Below are positions 49,200-59,000 of a DNA stretch of 64,000 nt, in pieces. Numbering within the stretch: the first letter of the stretch is position 1; each line of letters begins with the position of its first letter. The stretch lies in contig NZ_JBMSEB010000001.1 of NCBI RefSeq assembly GCF_049446075.1, positions 248,001 through 312,000 on the forward strand, in the 5' to 3' direction. The stretch comes from Humibacter sp049446075. GTDB lineage: Bacteria > Actinomycetota > Actinomycetes > Actinomycetales > Microbacteriaceae. The notes below the pieces were generated by a model. That model did not search any database. It worked only from the letters and a program-made list of their open reading frames with translations, and was not told the DNA's origin. The translations under genes and the position numbers were made by a program.

Positions 49200-51227
49200 T
49201 CACGAGACTTCGGGGTCGTCGAGTCTGACTTTGAGTGTAGGCGGGGGCCGGTAGCCGCGATCGCCCCTCGGGCGCCTGCCCTTTGCGGCCGCGCGAACCA
49301 CGGCGGAGCGCAGGGCGGAGGCGACCTGAGCTCCGTGGGCGTAGTCGAAGCGCACGATCGCGCGCACGGCATCGGGATGGATGCCGGCAGCGCGCCTTGC
49401 CCCAGACCGCTCGCCGTTCTGCGAAGCCTCGACGGGTGTGGGTCCGAGCACATCGATGAAGGCACCCGGCTCGAGCGATGCCGTCGCGTCGGCCACCGCC
49501 TTCGCGGTTCCCGTGACGGTTGCGATGCGCACGGCCGGCGGAAACCGCAGGGCACGGCGGTCGGCGAGCTGCTCGGCTGCGTAGGCCGGCTGACGCCACG
49601 TGGCCAGTGTCTGAGCCAGGTTGCCTGCGACGCCGACGAGCACGACCGGAGCGCCTGGCGCGGCAAGAGACGCCGCGTTCGACCACCAGCGGAGGCAGTC
49701 CTGCGCGACGTTGAGGGACTCGCGTGCGAGCATCCGGTCGCCGTCGAGCAGCAGCACCGCACGGTACCCGCCAGGGACGATCGGCTCGGCTCCCCTGGTG
49801 GCGACGACGAGCGCTGGCCTGTCGTCGAGGGAAGTGACTCTGCGCTCTCCGTCTGAGATGACGACTCGTGCACCGGGAAACGCCCTGCCGAGCTCTTCAG
49901 CCGTGCGGGAGCTCCCCCTGCTGACGAGCCGTACCTTGGTTCCGCCGCAGTGTGAGCACGCCCAGCCGGTGGCTATTGCGCCGCACCAGCGGCAGGACGG
50001 CGCGGCGCCGGCCCTGTCGAGCCCGAGCGGGCCTCCGCAGCGTGCACAGCGCGCGGCCTCCCGGCACGTGGCGCACGCGACAACCGGCGCATAGCCAGGG
50101 CGAGCCACCTGCACGAGCACAGGACCCTGAGCGAGGCCGTCCTTCGCCGCGCGCCACGCGCCCTCGGGAACACGGGAAGGCGCGCCGTCACCCGCTTGCG
50201 TGGCAGTCACGACGACCTTGGGCGTCACTCGCGGCTGCGGTGCGTGAGCGTCGAGCCAGCCCAGCTCGACCAGGCGCTGCACCTCCAGACTGCGAGTGTG
50301 AGACAGGAATGCCAGGCCGCAGTGTTCCTCCTCGGCCCGCACGAGCGCGACGTCGCGTGCGTGCGCATAGGGCGCGAGTGGCTCGGCGTGCAGCGGGTCG
50401 GAGTCGTCCCAGAGTGCGATCAGGCCGAGGCGATGCGCGGGGGCGTACACGGCAGAGCGGTTTCCGATCACCACGACTGGCCGGGGTTCGAGGCAGCGCA
50501 GGAAGGCCCGGTAACGGTCCTGGTTCGGCTGCGCCGCATCCAGCCGCGCGACGGCATCCGGGTCGACGACGCCGGCGAGTGCGGCCTGCAACTGGTCCAG
50601 GTCGCGATAGTCGGGAACGGCGATGATGCTGCTGCGCCCGGATGCCAGGCTGCGCGCCGCGAGCTCGGCCAGCGTCACGGCCCACGCACCGACCCATTCC
50701 CCGCCGGCCGTGCGAACGAGCCGCGGCACGGCATCCACGGCGACGCGCCCCCCGTCGTCCACTGCTCTTCCAAGGCTCTCGGGATAGCCGCCAACAGGCG
50801 AAGGCTCACGCTCGGTGGGCGCGGGAGCAGGATGCTCGGTGGGCGCGGGAGCCGGATGCTCGGCCGCGAGCCACGCCTTCTCCACCCGCACCATGCGTGG
50901 CGGTATCGCCAGGCGCAGCACGTCGCTCGCGCTGCCTGCAGCACGGTCGGCGACGCGCCTGGCCAGCCGCGCCACCTGGGGTGTGAGAATGCGGGCGGCG
51001 GAGACGACCGAGTCGAGTTCGCTGAGCTCTCCCTCGAAGTCGGCGTGGTCGGTGACCTCCACCAGGTAGCCGTCGGCCAGCCTGCCGACGGACCTGAGCG
51101 GAACGGTCACCCGCACGCCGGGAACCGCCGCGTCGCGCATGCGCTCCGGAATGGCGTAGTCGAACAGGCGGTCCAGCTGCGGGAGCGGCGTATCGACGAT
51201 GATGCGTGCGATTCGTGCCTCGGCCAT
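49200..51227 (-). CDS. priA: PriA-like primosomal protein N' lacking helicase motifs
   Basis: A 675-residue protein. The N-terminal 3'BD domain (IARIIVDTPLPQLDRLFDYA) and the zinc-binding CxxC series (CATC, CARC, CRWC, CSHC) are those of PriA, as is the C-terminal RFPPAVRIATVTG region. The ATPase motifs are lost: the Walker A position reads SLASGRSSIIAV without Lys-Thr, and the DEEH position reads ALWDDSDPLHAEP. Actinobacterial PriA proteins are known to be degenerate in this way, so it may load the replisome without unwinding DNA. An 8-residue repeat (EHPAPAPT, twice) lies at about 127-142. ATG at 51227. Confidence 0.92.
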   Translation of the reverse strand: MAEARIARIIVDTPLPQLDRLFDYAIPERMRDAAVPGVRVTVPLRSVGRLADGYLVEVTDHADFEGELSELDSVVSAARILTPQVARLARRVADRAAGSASDVLRLAIPPRMVRVEKAWLAAEHPAPAPTEHPAPAPTEREPSPVGGYPESLGRAVDDGGRVAVDAVPRLVRTAGGEWVGAWAVTLAELAARSLASGRSSIIAVPDYRDLDQLQAALAGVVDPDAVARLDAAQPNQDRYRAFLRCLEPRPVVVIGNRSAVYAPAHRLGLIALWDDSDPLHAEPLAPYAHARDVALVRAEEEHCGLAFLSHTRSLEVQRLVELGWLDAHAPQPRVTPKVVVTATQAGDGAPSRVPEGAWRAAKDGLAQGPVLVQVARPGYAPVVACATCREAARCARCGGPLGLDRAGAAPSCRWCGAIATGWACSHCGGTKVRLVSRGSSRTAEELGRAFPGARVVISDGERRVTSLDDRPALVVATRGAEPIVPGGYRAVLLLDGDRMLARESLNVAQDCLRWWSNAASLAAPGAPVVLVGVAGNLAQTLATWRQPAYAAEQLADRRALRFPPAVRIATVTGTAKAVADATASLEPGAFIDVLGPTPVEASQNGERSGARRAAGIHPDAVRAIVRFDYAHGAQVASALRSAVVRAAAKGRRPRGDRGYRPPPTLKVRLDDPEVS
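50810..50857. repeat. 24-bp tandem duplication inside priA
   Basis: Two 24-bp units (50810-50833 and 50834-50857) differing by one base, giving EHPAPAPT twice in a flexible linker of PriA. Confidence 0.85.
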
Positions 51228-51258
51228 CAGCTAACCGAACCGATCATGGCCGGTACCG

Positions 51259-52452
51259 TCAGAGGCCGGCGGCAGACCGCAGGTCGTCGACGCGGTCCAG
51301 CCGCTCCCAGGTGAAGTCCGGCAACTCGCGGCCGAAGTGACCGTATGTGGCCGTCTTCGCGTAGATCGGTCGGAGCAGGTCGAGATCGCGGATGATCGCA
51401 GCAGGACGCAGATCGAACACCTCGCGTACCGCCGCGGTGATGCGCTCATCGGGCACGTGCCCAGTGCCGAACGTCTCGACGTACAGTCCAACGGGCGAGG
51501 CCGTTCCGATCGCGTACGCGACCTGCACCTCCAAGCGGTCGGCAAGCCCGGCCGCGACCGCATTCTTCGCGACCCAGCGCATGGCATAGGCGCCGGAGCG
51601 GTCGACCTTCGACGGATCCTTTCCGCTGAACGCTCCCCCGCCGTGCCGTGAAGCGCCGCCGTAGGTGTCGATGATGATCTTGCGCCCCGTGAGACCCGCG
51701 TCACCCTGCGGTCCGCCGATTTCGAACCGCCCCGTGGGATTGATGAGCAGTTTCACGTCGCGTGAGTCCAGTTCGACCCGCTCGAGCAACGGGCGGATGA
51801 TGTGCTCGGCCACCTCGGCTCGCAACCGCTCGGTGGGGACGGCAGGAGAATGCTGCGTGGACAGCACGACCGTGTCGATGGTTCGCGGGGTGATGCCCTC
51901 GTATCCGATGGTCACCTGGGTCTTGCCGTCCGGACGCAGATAGTCGAGCTCGCCGTCTTTGCGTGCCTCGGCGAGGCGTTCGGCAAGGCGGTGGGCGATC
52001 CAGATCGGAACGGGCATGAGCTCAGGGGTCTCGGTCGTGGCGTAACCGAACATGATGCCCTGGTCGCCGGCCCCCTGACGGTCGAGCAGGTCGACGGATG
52101 CCCCTTCGCGCGTCTCGTATGCGGTGTCGACGCCCTGCGCGATGTCGGGCGACTGACCACCGATCGACACGGAGACGCCACAGGATCGCCCGTCGAACCA
52201 CACGTCGGAAGAGGTGTATCCGATCGACGTGATGGTGTCACGCACGATCGCGGGGATCTCGACATAACCGCTCGTGCTCACCTCGCCGGCGACATGCACG
52301 AGGCCGGTCGTAACGAGCGTCTCCACGGCAACGCGACTGTACGGGTCGACCGTGAGCAGGGCATCCAGGATGCCATCGGAGACCTGGTCGCAGATCTTGT
52401 CCGGGTGTCCCTCTGTCACTGACTCGGACGTGAAAAGACGCAGAGAACTCAA
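51259..52452 (-). CDS. metK: S-adenosylmethionine synthetase
   Basis: A 397-residue enzyme making SAM from methionine and ATP. FTSESVTEGHPDKICDQVSD with the ATP-binding His, RQGAGDQGIMFGYATTETPE and HGGGAFSGKDPSKVDRSGAY (P-loop-like) are family signatures. The start is most likely TTG at 52452 (SSLRLFTSE), with GGAG 5 nt upstream; no in-frame ATG or GTG lies nearby upstream. The 82-bp gap from coaBC shows no SAM riboswitch. It is part of the pyr-gmk-rpoZ-coaBC-metK-priA-fmt run. Confidence 0.96.
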   Translation of the reverse strand: MSSLRLFTSESVTEGHPDKICDQVSDGILDALLTVDPYSRVAVETLVTTGLVHVAGEVSTSGYVEIPAIVRDTITSIGYTSSDVWFDGRSCGVSVSIGGQSPDIAQGVDTAYETREGASVDLLDRQGAGDQGIMFGYATTETPELMPVPIWIAHRLAERLAEARKDGELDYLRPDGKTQVTIGYEGITPRTIDTVVLSTQHSPAVPTERLRAEVAEHIIRPLLERVELDSRDVKLLINPTGRFEIGGPQGDAGLTGRKIIIDTYGGASRHGGGAFSGKDPSKVDRSGAYAMRWVAKNAVAAGLADRLEVQVAYAIGTASPVGLYVETFGTGHVPDERITAAVREVFDLRPAAIIRDLDLLRPIYAKTATYGHFGRELPDFTWERLDRVDDLRSAAGL

Positions 52453-52534
52453 GGATGCTCCATCGGTTGGAAGCCCGTTCCATGGGTGTCTGGCGCCGTT
52501 CGGGCCGGGCTCGGTGTGCTCGACGCGTGCCTCG

Positions 52535-53812
52535 TCAGGCGGGAGTGATGACGTCGAGAATACGGTCGGCCACCGACGCTTTCGTGCCTGAGGCCTCCAT
52601 CACGATATCGCCGCCTCCGTCGAGCACGACGACCTCGTTGTCATCTGCGGAAAACCCGGTGTGCCATCCCACGTTGTTGATGACCAGGTAGTCGCATCCC
52701 TTGCGAGCGAGCTTCCGTCTGCCCAGCTCGATGAGTTCCTGGGGGTCGTTCTCGGTCTCGGCCGCGAAGCCCACCACGGTCTGGTCGGCTCGCTTGCCGG
52801 CAGAGAGTTCGGCGAGGATGTCTGGATTCGCGACGAGGGACAGCTCGAGAGCGTCGCCCACCTTCTCCTTCTTGATCTTCGCCTCGCTCGGGGCGGTCGG
52901 GCGGAAGTCGGCCACAGCCGCTGCCATGATCACGACGTCCGCCTCCGCGGCAGCTTCGGTCACGGCATGCTGCAGTTCGAGCGTGGTGGACGCCGTGCGC
53001 GTCTCGACGCCGTCGGGCGCCGGCACGTCGAGGTGCGCGGCGATGAGCACGACATCGGCACCGCGGTCACGGGCTGCGACCGCCAGGGCGACGCCCTGCT
53101 TGCCGCTCGACCGGTTGCCGAGGTACCGCACCGGATCGAGCGGCTCGCGTGTGCCGCCTGCCGTGATCACGAAGCGTCGCCCGGAGAGATCGCGGCGCGC
53201 GGCATCCCCTTGCGCGCGCGTGGAGGCGGGCCTGTCGCGTCGAGCGGTCTGGCGCGCAGCCAGGGCCAGCGCCGTCGTCACGATCTTGTCCGGCTCTTCC
53301 ATGCGGCCGGGTCCGGAATCGGTGCCGGTGAGCGCTCCGACACCAGGACCCACGATCGCGACGCCGCGTGATCGCAGCGTCTGCACGTTGGCCCGCGTGG
53401 CTGGATGCTGCCACATCTCCGTGTGCATAGCCGGCGCGAGGAGTACGGGGGCCGTGGTCGCGAGCACGGTGTTGGTGAGCAGGTCGTCGGCCAGCCCGTT
53501 GGCGAGCTTGGCGATCGTGTTCGCCGTCGCCGGTGCGATCACCACGAGGTCGGCGCGCTTGCCGATGCCGACGTGTCGAACCTCGGAGACACCCTCATAA
53601 AGGTCTGTGTTGAGCGGGTTGCGGCTGATCGCCTCGAAGGTGGGCGCTCCCACGAAGCGCAGCGCGGCATCCGTCGCGATCACGTGCACATCGTGCCCTT
53701 GAAGCACGAGCGCGCGGATGACCGAAACGGCCTTGTACGCGGCAATGCCGCCGGTCACGCCCACGACGATCGTCATTGGCGTGCTCACGGCGGCACTCTC
53801 GCTGGTCGTCAC
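52535..53812 (-). CDS. coaBC: Bifunctional phosphopantothenoylcysteine decarboxylase / phosphopantothenate-cysteine ligase
   Basis: A 425-residue fusion for two steps of CoA synthesis. CoaC (about 1-190): VVGVTGGIAAYKAVSVIRAL, FMN-binding APATANTIAKLANGLADDLL and LLAPAMHTEMWQHPATRANV. CoaB (about 205-425): VITAGGTREPLDPVRYLGNR, MAAAVADFRPTAPSEAKIKK with the Lys of the ligase, and VVGFAAETEND. GTG at 53812 overlaps the rpoZ stop as GTGA and is taken as start; ATG at 53776 (MTIVVGVTGG) is a serious alternative, because neither has a good ribosome site. Confidence 0.95.
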   Translation of the reverse strand: MTTSESAAVSTPMTIVVGVTGGIAAYKAVSVIRALVLQGHDVHVIATDAALRFVGAPTFEAISRNPLNTDLYEGVSEVRHVGIGKRADLVVIAPATANTIAKLANGLADDLLTNTVLATTAPVLLAPAMHTEMWQHPATRANVQTLRSRGVAIVGPGVGALTGTDSGPGRMEEPDKIVTTALALAARQTARRDRPASTRAQGDAARRDLSGRRFVITAGGTREPLDPVRYLGNRSSGKQGVALAVAARDRGADVVLIAAHLDVPAPDGVETRTASTTLELQHAVTEAAAEADVVIMAAAVADFRPTAPSEAKIKKEKVGDALELSLVANPDILAELSAGKRADQTVVGFAAETENDPQELIELGRRKLARKGCDYLVINNVGWHTGFSADDNEVVVLDGGGDIVMEASGTKASVADRILDVITPA

Positions 53813-54066
53813 TCGTCGATAGGACGGACGACGAGCTTGTCTTCGTTGATCTCGTGCAGGGCGACGGACAGCGGCTTGTCGTCGATGGTGGAGTCCACCA
53901 GCGGGCCGACGTTGTCGAAGAGGCTTCCTTCGTGCAGGTCTGCGTAGTAGTCGTTGATCTGGCGTGCTCGCTTGGACGCGAAGATCACGAGTGCGTACTT
54001 CGACTCGACTCGTGAAAGCAGCTCGTCGATCGGCGGGTCGATGATGCCCTTGGCTGCGGTTGACAT
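53809..54066 (-). CDS. rpoZ: RNA polymerase omega subunit
   Basis: An 85-residue subunit that helps fold beta-prime. GIIDPPIDELLSRVESKYAL followed by VIFASKRARQINDYYADLHE is the actinobacterial omega signature; the C-terminus LHEINEDKLVVRPIDE is typical. ATG at 54066 with AAGGAG 7 nt upstream. It lies between gmk and coaBC, its normal place, and overlaps coaBC by 4 bp. Confidence 0.96.
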   Translation of the reverse strand: MSTAAKGIIDPPIDELLSRVESKYALVIFASKRARQINDYYADLHEGSLFDNVGPLVDSTIDDKPLSVALHEINEDKLVVRPIDE

Positions 54067-54152
54067 GAATGCTCCTTATGTTGCGGCCGCCGGGCGCCTG
54101 GCCGTGCGAAATTGCTGCGTTCGCCGGCGGCGAGGAAGGCTGACCTCGACGT

Positions 54153-55109
54153 TCAGCGACCGGATGACGTGGCGGCGCGGCGCGGACGGCGCGCCTGCAC
54201 CTCCATCAAGTCTACGACCTCGCGCGCAGCCTCGGCCACGGTGCTGTTCACCACGCGTGCATCGAACTCGTCCTGTGCCGCCAACTCCACCTTCGCGGTG
54301 GCCAGCCTGCGGTGCTGTTCCTCCTGCGACTCGGTACCGCGGCCGACGAGCCGTCTCACGAGTTCTTCCCAGCTCGGCGGTGCCAGGAACACGAGCACGG
54401 CGTCGGGCATTGCCGCGCGCACCTGCCGCGCGCCCTGCAGGTCGATCTCGAGCAGCACGTTCCTGCCTTCGGCGAGGGCGCGCTCGATGGGTGCGCGCGG
54501 CGTGCCGTAGCGATGGCTGTTGTGCACCTTCGCCCATTCGAGCAGCTCGTGGTCGGCGATCATGCGATCGAACTCCGCGTCGTCGACGAAGTAGTAGTCG
54601 ACGCCGTGCACCTCGCCTGGCCGCGCGGGTCGCGTGGTGGCCGACACCGACAGCATCACTGCCGGGTAGTTCTCCCTGATGTACCGCGCGACAGTGCCCT
54701 TGCCAACGGCGGTCGGCCCTGCGAGCACGGTGAGCCTGGTGCGTCGGCCGCCCGCCGGACGCTCGAACCGTTCGATCAGGAATTCGCGCAGGCGGGTGCG
54801 CTGATGCTTGCCGAGCCCGCCGAGTCGCTTCACCGGCGCTATTTCGAGGCGCGACAGGATGTCAGCGGTCTTGGTCGCACCGATGGCCTTGAGACTCATG
54901 AGGAAGTCGGTGACGCGCAGGGTGCCTTCCGGCCCTGTGGGATCGGCGGCCGCGGCATCCAGAACCTCGACGGGTGAGCGTGCGCCGGCCGTGATGGCGG
55001 CCTTGACCGCTGCGCGGGCGCGCCTGGCGGCCACGGCCGCGCGGGATGCGGCGACGCGGTCGACTTCGGGCGGGCGGATGCTTTTGATACGAGTCTCTGA
55101 GTCGGGCAT
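54153..55109 (-). CDS. gmk: Guanylate kinase with N-terminal actinobacterial IHF (mIHF) domain
   Basis: A 318-residue protein, about 110 residues longer than a usual guanylate kinase. Residues about 20-115 match mycobacterial integration host factor: AAVAARRARAAVKAAITAGA, TLRVTDFLMSLKAIGATKTA, and LSRLEIAPVKRLGGLGKHQR, the DNA-binding helix-hairpin region. The kinase part follows: P-loop GPTAVGKGT (131-139), SVSATTRPARPGEVHGVDYY, LLEWAKVHNSHRYGTPRAPI and LEIDLQGARQVRAAMPDAVL, all intact. In mycobacteria mihF and gmk are separate adjacent genes; here one uninterrupted frame joins them. ATG at 55109 (MPDSETRIKS). No ribosome site is clear. The frame that extends further upstream is a pyrF shadow. 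Confidence 0.92.
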   Translation of the reverse strand: MPDSETRIKSIRPPEVDRVAASRAAVAARRARAAVKAAITAGARSPVEVLDAAAADPTGPEGTLRVTDFLMSLKAIGATKTADILSRLEIAPVKRLGGLGKHQRTRLREFLIERFERPAGGRRTRLTVLAGPTAVGKGTVARYIRENYPAVMLSVSATTRPARPGEVHGVDYYFVDDAEFDRMIADHELLEWAKVHNSHRYGTPRAPIERALAEGRNVLLEIDLQGARQVRAAMPDAVLVFLAPPSWEELVRRLVGRGTESQEEQHRRLATAKVELAAQDEFDARVVNSTVAEAAREVVDLMEVQARRPRRAATSSGR

Positions 55110-55174
55110 GGCGTCTAAGGGGGCGGCGGTGCGGGCGAGCCGCGCCGGATGATCAGACAAGGTCGGTTGATACC

Positions 55175-56023
55175 TCAGCGGTGCGAGAGGGAACGGTGTC
55201 GACGATATTCGTTTGCGCGCGCGGAGACGGCATCGGCGATCCCGTCTCGACCGGCCGACAGGATGCTGCGGCTCTCGCTGGCGACGACCCACGGCTCGGC
55301 CCGGCCGAAACGGCCGAGATCCGCGATGTCGGCGCCTTGGTGGCCGAACCCGGGGGCGAGGATGGGAGCGGGTGGCGAGTACGCCTCGAGGCCAGCATCC
55401 GCCAAGTCTACGGTCCCTCCGATGACGAATCCGAGACTCGCCCACTCGCCCGCAGGGGTGTGTTCGGCGTTGCGGGCGGATACCTCGGCCACGATGTGGG
55501 CCGAGACCGTGCTGCCGTCTGCGAGGCGGGCGCGCTGACCGGCCAGGGCATCCGGATTGCTCGTCGCGGCGAGCACGAAGACACCCTTGTCGTGGGCCTC
55601 GGCGAGCTCGAATGTGTGCGTCAGCGCGCCGGTGCCCAGGAACGGGTTGGCCGTCATGGCGTCCGCCTCGAGGGGCGAGCCGGGGGTGAGCCAGGCGTCG
55701 GCGTATGCATCCATCGTCGTGCCGATGTCGCCGCGTTTGGCGTCGGCGATCACGAGCAGCCCGGCGGCTCGGGCAGCCGCCAGCACCTCCTCGAGGGCCG
55801 CGTAGCCCGCCGATCCGTATCGCTCGTAGAAGGAGACCTGCGGTTTCACGATCCCCGTCGACGGTGCGACGGCTTCCACCACGCGCAGTCCGAACTCGCG
55901 GGCACCCGACGCGGAGGCATCCAGTCCCCATTGCCCGAGAAGGGCGACGTGCGGGTCGATGCCGACGCAGAGCGGCCCTCTGTCGTCGAGCACCGCCCTG
56001 ACGCGTTCACCGAACCGTGTCAC
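55175..56023 (-). CDS. pyrF: Orotidine 5'-phosphate decarboxylase
   Basis: A 282-residue enzyme of the actinobacterial (type 2) class, the last step to UMP. LCVGIDPHVALLGQWGL at the N-terminus, the catalytic VIADAKRGDIGTTMDAYADA, and LAPGFGHQGADIADLGRFGR at the phosphate site are present. GTG at 56023 overlaps the carB stop as GTGA. A 65-bp gap follows before gmk. Confidence 0.96.
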   Translation of the reverse strand: MTRFGERVRAVLDDRGPLCVGIDPHVALLGQWGLDASASGAREFGLRVVEAVAPSTGIVKPQVSFYERYGSAGYAALEEVLAAARAAGLLVIADAKRGDIGTTMDAYADAWLTPGSPLEADAMTANPFLGTGALTHTFELAEAHDKGVFVLAATSNPDALAGQRARLADGSTVSAHIVAEVSARNAEHTPAGEWASLGFVIGGTVDLADAGLEAYSPPAPILAPGFGHQGADIADLGRFGRAEPWVVASESRSILSAGRDGIADAVSARANEYRRHRSLSHR

Positions 56024-59000
56024 AGGCGCCCCGCCCGGTCGATGGCGTACTCCTGCAGCGACCTCACGTCGAAGCCCTCGCGAATCGCGTCGATGGATGC
56101 CACCGCCGCGCTGAGCTCGGCGATCGTGGTGAACAATGCGATGTCCGCAGCGACCGCCGCGGCCCTGATCTCGTACCCGTCGGCACGTGCCGAACGTCCG
56201 CTCGGCGTGTTCACGACGATGTCGATCTCACCCGCGTTGATCAGGTCGACGATGCTGGGCTCGTCGCCCGATGGCGCGTCGCTGTACTTGCGCACGGTCT
56301 CCGCCGCGATGCCGTTGCGTGCCAGCACCTCTGCGGTGCCCTCGGTGGCGACCAGCCGGTAGCCCTGCTGCGCGAGCCGGAGCGCCGGGAGCACAATGGA
56401 CCTCTTGTCGCGGTCGCTGACCGACACGAAGACCGTGCCGGAGAGCGGCATGCCGCCGTACGCAGCGGTCTGGCTCTTCGCGAACGCGCGCGGGAAGTCG
56501 CGATCGATGCCCATGACCTCACCGGTCGAGCGCATCTCGGGGCCGAGCACCGAATCCACCATCTGCCCGTCCTTGGTGCGGAACCGCTTGAAGGGCAGCA
56601 CCGCCTCCTTGACCGAGATGGGGGCGTCGAGCGGCACGACCGAGCCGTCGTCTGCTGGCAGCAGGCCGGCATCCTTGAGGTCGGCGATCGACTCGCCCAC
56701 CATGATGCGGCTGGCAGCCTTGGCCAGGGGGATGCCGAGCGCCTTGGACACGAACGGAACCGTGCGGCTGGCCCGCGGGTTCGCCTCGAGCACGTAGAGC
56801 ACGCCTGCGGCGACGGCGAACTGCACGTTGAGCAGTCCTCGAACGCCGATGCCCTCGGCGATCTTCACCGTGGCCACGCGCACGCGGTCGATCTCCGCCC
56901 TGCCGAGCGTCACGGGCGGCAGCGTGCAGCTGGAGTCGCCGGAGTGGATGCCAGCCTCCTCGATGTGCTCCATCACTCCGCCGATGTAGAGCTCCGTGCC
57001 GTCGTACAGCGCGTCGACGTCGATCTCGGTCGCGTCGTCGAGGAACCGGTCGACGAGCAGCGGATGCCCCGGCCCGATGATCGCCTGGTCTGCAACCCGC
57101 TCGAAGTAGTCCTCCAGAGACGGTGAGTCGTACACGATCTCCATGCCGCGCCCGCCGAGCACATAGCTCGGCCGCACGAGCACGGGGAAGCCGATCTCGG
57201 CCGCGACGGCCTGCGCTCCCGCCACGTCGTAGGCGGTCCCGTTACGCGGGGCGAGCAGCCCGGCGTTGTCGAGGATGCCGGCGAACAGCCCGCGCTCCTC
57301 CGCGAGGTCGATCGCACTCGGCGACGTGCCGAGGATGGGCACGCCCGCCGCCTCCAGGCCCTTGGCCAGGCCGAGCGCCGTCTGCCCGCCGAGCTGAACC
57401 ACAACGCCGACGAGCTCGCCGGACTGCGATTCCGCATGGATCACCTCGAGAACGTCCTCGAGCGTGAGCGGCTCGAAGTAGAGCCGGTCGCTCGTGTCGT
57501 AGTCGGTGGAGACCGTCTCGGGGTTGCAGTTGATCATGATGGTCTCGAACCCCGCGTCGTGCAGGGCGAACGAGGCGTGCACGCACGAGTAGTCGAACTC
57601 GACGCCCTGTCCGATGCGGTTTGGTCCGGAACCGAGGATGACAACCTTGCGCTTGTCGCTCGGCTCGACCTCGGTCTCCGCGTCGTAGCTCGAGTAGTGG
57701 TACGGGGTGAGTGCCGGGAACTCCCCCGCGCACGTGTCGACGGTCTTGTACACCGGACGCACGCCGAGGATGTGGCGCACCTCGCGCACCTCCGCCTCGC
57801 CGAAGCCGCGCAGTTGGCCGATCTGGGCATCCGAGAACCCGTGGTCCTTGGCGAGCCGCATGGTCTCGGTGTCGAGCATGCCCGCATTCGCGATCTCGTC
57901 CGCCACCTCGTTGATGAGCACGATCTGGTCGAGGAACCAGGGGTCGATGCCTGTCGCCGTGTAGACGTCGTCGATGCTCGCACCCTTGCGCAGCGCCTGC
58001 TGCACCGTGACGATTCGGCCGTCGGTGGGCGTGACGGATGCCTGCACCAGCTCGTCGACGCTGCGCGCCTCGTCGCCCCAGTGGAACGACGAGCCGTTCT
58101 TCTCCAGCGATCGCAGAGCCTTCTGCAGGGCACTCGTGAAGCTGCGGCCGATCGCCATGGCCTCGCCGACGGACTTCATGGTCGTGGTCAGCGTGGGATC
58201 GGCTGCCGGGAACTTCTCGAACGCGAACCGCGGCACCTTCACGACGACGTAGTCGAGCGTCGGCTCGAAGCTCGCAGGCGTGACCTTGGTGATGTCGTTC
58301 GGGATCTCGTCGAGCCGGTACCCGATGGCCAGCTTCGCCGCGATCTTCGCGATCGGGAAGCCCGTGGCCTTGGACGCAAGCGCGCTCGATCGTGAGACGC
58401 GCGGGTTCATCTCGATCACGATCACCCTGCCGGTCTCCGGGTTCACGGCGAACTGGATGTTGCATCCGCCCGTGTCGACGCCGACGGCCCTGATGATGTC
58501 GATGCCGATGTCGCGCAGCCGCTGGTACTCGCGGTCGGTGAGAGTGAGCGCAGGGGCGACGGTGATCGAGTCGCCTGTGTGCACACCGACAGGGTCGACG
58601 TTCTCGATCGAGCAGACGACGACCGTGTTGTCGGCCGTGTCGCGCATCAGTTCGAGCTCGTACTCCTTCCAGCCCAGGATCGACTCCTCGAGCAGCACTT
58701 CGTGCGTCGGCGAATCGTGCAGGCCGGCACCGGCGATGCGACGCAGGTCGTTCTCGTCGTAGGCGAATCCGGAGCCGAGGCCGCCCATGGTGAAGCTGGG
58801 GCGCACGACGAGCGGGTAGCCGAGCTCGGCCGCGCCCGCCAGCACCTCGTCCATGGTGTGGCAGATGCGGGATGCCGCGACATCCGCTCCGCACTCGATG
58901 ACGAGTTCCTTGAAGACCTGGCGGTTCTCGCCCTTCTCGATCGCCTCCACGTTCGCGCCGATGAGCTCGACGCCGTACTTGTCGAGCGTGCCCGCCTTGA

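Noticed and set aside
52453..52534. SAM riboswitch before metK
   Set aside because: The 82-bp gap is too short and shows none of the conserved helices.
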